Below, one piece after another: positions 62,513-64,000 of a DNA stretch of 64,000 nt. Source of the DNA: CAZAFC01 sp964484675 (lineage in GTDB: Bacteria > Patescibacteriota > Saccharimonadia > Saccharimonadales > UBA4665); NCBI GenBank assembly GCA_964484675.1, contig CAZAFC010000001.1, forward strand, positions 1 to 64,000, written 5' to 3'. Position numbers and translations under genes: made by a program. Each line of letters starts with the position of its first letter. The stretch's first letter is position 1. Under the pieces are notes generated by a model that did no database searches, had not been told where the DNA came from, and saw only the letters and a list, made by a program, of their open reading frames with translations.

Positions 62513-62590
62513 ATGGTGTCTCACTCCTCCTCTCACAGCCAGGCTGCCATCCACTTTTTGATGTGGCAGCGCAACCAAGGGAAGTACTAG
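62513..62590 (+). CDS. Possible 25-residue upstream ORF
   Basis: ATG with ACGGGAACG upstream encodes a 25-residue peptide (MVSHSSSHSQAAIHFLMWQR...) whose TAG is followed immediately by the GTG of the next small gene, an arrangement for translational coupling. Confidence 0.4.
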   Translation: MVSHSSSHSQAAIHFLMWQRNQGKY

Positions 62591-62731
62591 GTGAAACCGC
62601 TGGTGAACCTCACTCGAGTCCTCACTCTCGTGGGAGTCGTCCTGACTGGGCGCCATGCAAATGCCGGGCCGTACGTTGGCCTCATTGGCGCGTGGTCACT
62701 CGTGAAAAGGACGCCATTGTCCAGTTTATAG
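62591..62731 (+). CDS. Small 46-residue membrane peptide
   Basis: A GTG-started ORF (AAGGGAAG seven bases upstream) encoding a 46-residue peptide with one likely membrane helix (VNLTRVLTLVGVVLTG) and a hydrophobic, basic end (PYVGLIGAWSLVKR). The stop codon lies inside the first arm of a strong hairpin. Codon choice matches the Shine-Dalgarno class genes. Function unknown. Confidence 0.5.
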   Translation: MKPLVNLTRVLTLVGVVLTGRHANAGPYVGLIGAWSLVKRTPLSSL

Positions 62732-62777
62732 TGACTGTTTGCCTGCCATTGAGGGTAAGCAAGCAGTCACTATAAAC
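62724..62777 (+). terminator. 19-bp near-perfect hairpin
   Basis: Arms 62724-62742 (from GTTTATAGTGACTG) and 62759-62777 pair with one mismatch around a 16-base loop, overlapping the stop of the small membrane peptide gene. No T-run follows. Confidence 0.6.
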
Positions 62778-63078
62778 GCATCTAACTTTCAAAGGGCTAC
62801 GGAGGTCGCAGCAGTGCTCCGCCTCAAGTAGATTCGCAGATAATACTACATTTATGGTATGTCGTCAATAGTTTATTGGGCGGAATTGGGCGGAGAGACC
62901 TGGCAATAAGTAACTGCGGCAAGCTTTTGTGAGGCCCATGTTGCGAATACAAATATTGACGGGCCAAGCGGGTGCGACGACTACAAATTTTAGTGCTCCA
63001 GCAATAGCCAATTATTGGATGTATCGAAAAATAACGAAAGAAATGAGAGAAGCAGACAGAAACAGGGGGAACGGCAGA
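62778..63078. other. Intergenic region, nothing recognised
   Basis: 301 mixed-composition bases between two hairpins. A 104-codon minus-strand frame spans it but has no ribosome-binding site or gene-like pattern. Confidence 0.4.
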
Positions 63079-63135
63079 GCTGGCCGGCAGGTTGCTGACA
63101 CGTCCAAAAAGAACGTGCCACACCTGCCGGCCAGC
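63079..63135 (-). terminator. 13-bp perfect terminator hairpin
   Basis: GCTGGCCGGCAGG (63079-63091) pairs with 63123-63135; an inner CACGT/ACGTG stem encloses five A (five T on the minus strand). It ends the lipoprotein gene 16 bases after its stop. Confidence 0.8.
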
Positions 63136-63150
63136 CATCAGCCGAAGGCT

Positions 63151-63720
63151 CTACTGCACCGTTGGCTCGATGATCTTACAGTGCTGCAGCTCAGCGACGG
63201 AGATCGTAAAGACATCCGTCTGGCCAGCTGCTGCCGCTTGCAGGGCCTGCTCGCACGCAGTGCTCTTGTAGTTCAGCTCGTACACGTACGCGAAGTGGGT
63301 ACCGTACGGGACCGTTACTTCCAAGTCTGACGCCTGGACCTTCGCACTCGGCGTCGGGGTACTCGACAGAGTCGAGACCACGCTGCTGTAGCGATAGGCT
63401 GAGTGATCCGCGTTGGCCGTCATGACCCACAGGTTGCTGGTGTACACGCAGAGCGTGATCGAAATGTCCACGCGGTCGCTCGACTTGTGTGTCTTGACGA
63501 TATTCGCCGAGCTCGGCCCGCATATCCCTCCCAACGCCGAGCCGGCAGAAGCCTTGCTGGAACTTGCCGTGCCGGACGTGCCCTGTTTCGGAGCAGAAGA
63601 GTTTGGGCCGGCGTTGACCGTGATCTCCGCGTGGTCGGGAAGCCCCGAACTACCACAAGCGCTCAGCGCCAGGATGCCGATGGTCGCCGCCAGACAAGCA
63701 AACCGCTTCCGATACTGCAT
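63151..63720 (-). CDS. Lipoprotein, unknown function
   Basis: A 189-residue lipoprotein: signal peptide and lipobox (IGILALSAC, Cys at about residue 22), a Ser/Ala-rich linker (about 40-65), then a beta-rich domain with four cysteines (ICGPSS, LCVYTSNL, TACEQAL, HCKII). AGAAAGG precedes the ATG by ten bases. TATAAA near 63908 on the minus strand may be its -10, leaving a leader of about 170 bases that holds a large hairpin. Confidence 0.75.
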   Translation of the reverse strand: MQYRKRFACLAATIGILALSACGSSGLPDHAEITVNAGPNSSAPKQGTSGTASSSKASAGSALGGICGPSSANIVKTHKSSDRVDISITLCVYTSNLWVMTANADHSAYRYSSVVSTLSSTPTPSAKVQASDLEVTVPYGTHFAYVYELNYKSTACEQALQAAAAGQTDVFTISVAELQHCKIIEPTVQ

Positions 63721-63785
63721 TATTGCTGCCGTACCTTTCTGTTGTGGTACTTGCGCTGCTGGCCGGAGCCAGCCCGTTCCCCATT

Positions 63786-63833
63786 CGAGGTTGGGTGCTC
63801 ATTGCAGCGATCTGCAACGCGCATCCAACCTCG
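63786..63833 (-). promoter_or_regulatory. Large hairpin in 5' leader of lipoprotein gene
   Basis: CGAGGTTGGGTGC (63786-63798) and GCATCCAACCTCG (63821-63833) pair in 12 of 13 positions, and the loop holds a nested TTGCAG/CTGCAA stem. It parallels the 5'-leader hairpin at 13067-13115. Confidence 0.5.
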
Positions 63834-64000
63834 AGGGTTTCATAGCCTACTTCTCTCGTAAAGTGCCCGAATGCCTGGCAAGCCAGTCGCATTTGAACCT
63901 ATTTATTTTATACTAAAATGTGACTTTTGCAACTAGCGCACCGGCATATCGAGAGGTCCAAGCTCCAGTTCCGGCCAAATTATCGCTATTGATATCTCGG

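Overview
The window looks like a chromosome segment of a Patescibacteria/CPR bacterium, most likely Candidatus Saccharibacteria (TM7). This is an inference from gene content: single copies of core repair and secretion genes (ligA, uvrA, uvrC, secG, rplY, htpX/lemA), almost no biosynthetic genes, many short proteins of unknown family, and domains typical of Actinobacteria, the usual hosts of Saccharibacteria (DUF397, DUF3152, an Imm-5-like immunity protein). TGA is used as a stop, so the code is the standard one. Most of the sequence is clearly G+C-rich by eye. The stretches around 21.5-22.2, 27.5-28.6 and 55-58.2 kb are visibly A+T-richer and look imported.

Layout. 0-10 kb: partial tRNA-Ala, glucokinase-like gene, an ECF sigma/anti-sigma pair, rdgB-like pyrophosphatase, ligA, and htpX-lemA. 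9.5-17.6 kb: a DUF3152 protease-like protein, a large membrane protein, an SF2 helicase with five homing-endonuclease-type repeats, an HTH protein, an AbiV-like protein and a gene with a poly-G promoter. 17.6-28.7 kb: an accessory zone containing tRNA-Val, tRNA-Leu(GAG) and tRNA-Leu(CAG), with immunity, DUF397, sortase-fragment, ParB-like, HD, TrmB, FAD-oxidase, methyltransferase and MFS genes. 30-45 kb: LamG surface protein, sigma-70 factor, papain-like protease, ABC-2 exporter, YvlD-SecG-solute-binding operon, an alpha-CTD-like orphan, aminopeptidase P, uvrC and lipoproteins. 45-55 kb: TrhO rhodanese, a heterodimeric ABC exporter, DUF2127, ribosomal bL25 and DedA. 55-57.4 kb: four tandem paralogues joining a nucleoside-deoxyribosyltransferase/TIR-like fold to a ribbon-helix-helix DNA-binding tail. 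58-64 kb: uvrA, small genes and a lipoprotein.

Two styles of expression are visible. At least sixteen genes have a TANNNT -10 element only 6-7 nt before the start codon, often as an extended TGN-TANNNT, so their mRNAs should be leaderless. A second set (lipoproteins, large unknown proteins, small membrane peptide) has strong Shine-Dalgarno sites, long leaders and individual perfect 10-15 bp hairpins at the 3' end and sometimes in the 5' leader. The sigma factor in the window has an unusual region 4.2, which may fit promoters that depend little on a -35 box.

The most unusual items are: the tandem deoxyribosyltransferase-RHH cluster with its palindromic operator; repeated units of tRNA, terminator and tRNA T-arm remnant placed in front of leaderless accessory genes, resembling small gene cassettes; a G9 tract abutting a -10 box; and a DNA ligase LigA without its zinc-finger cysteines.
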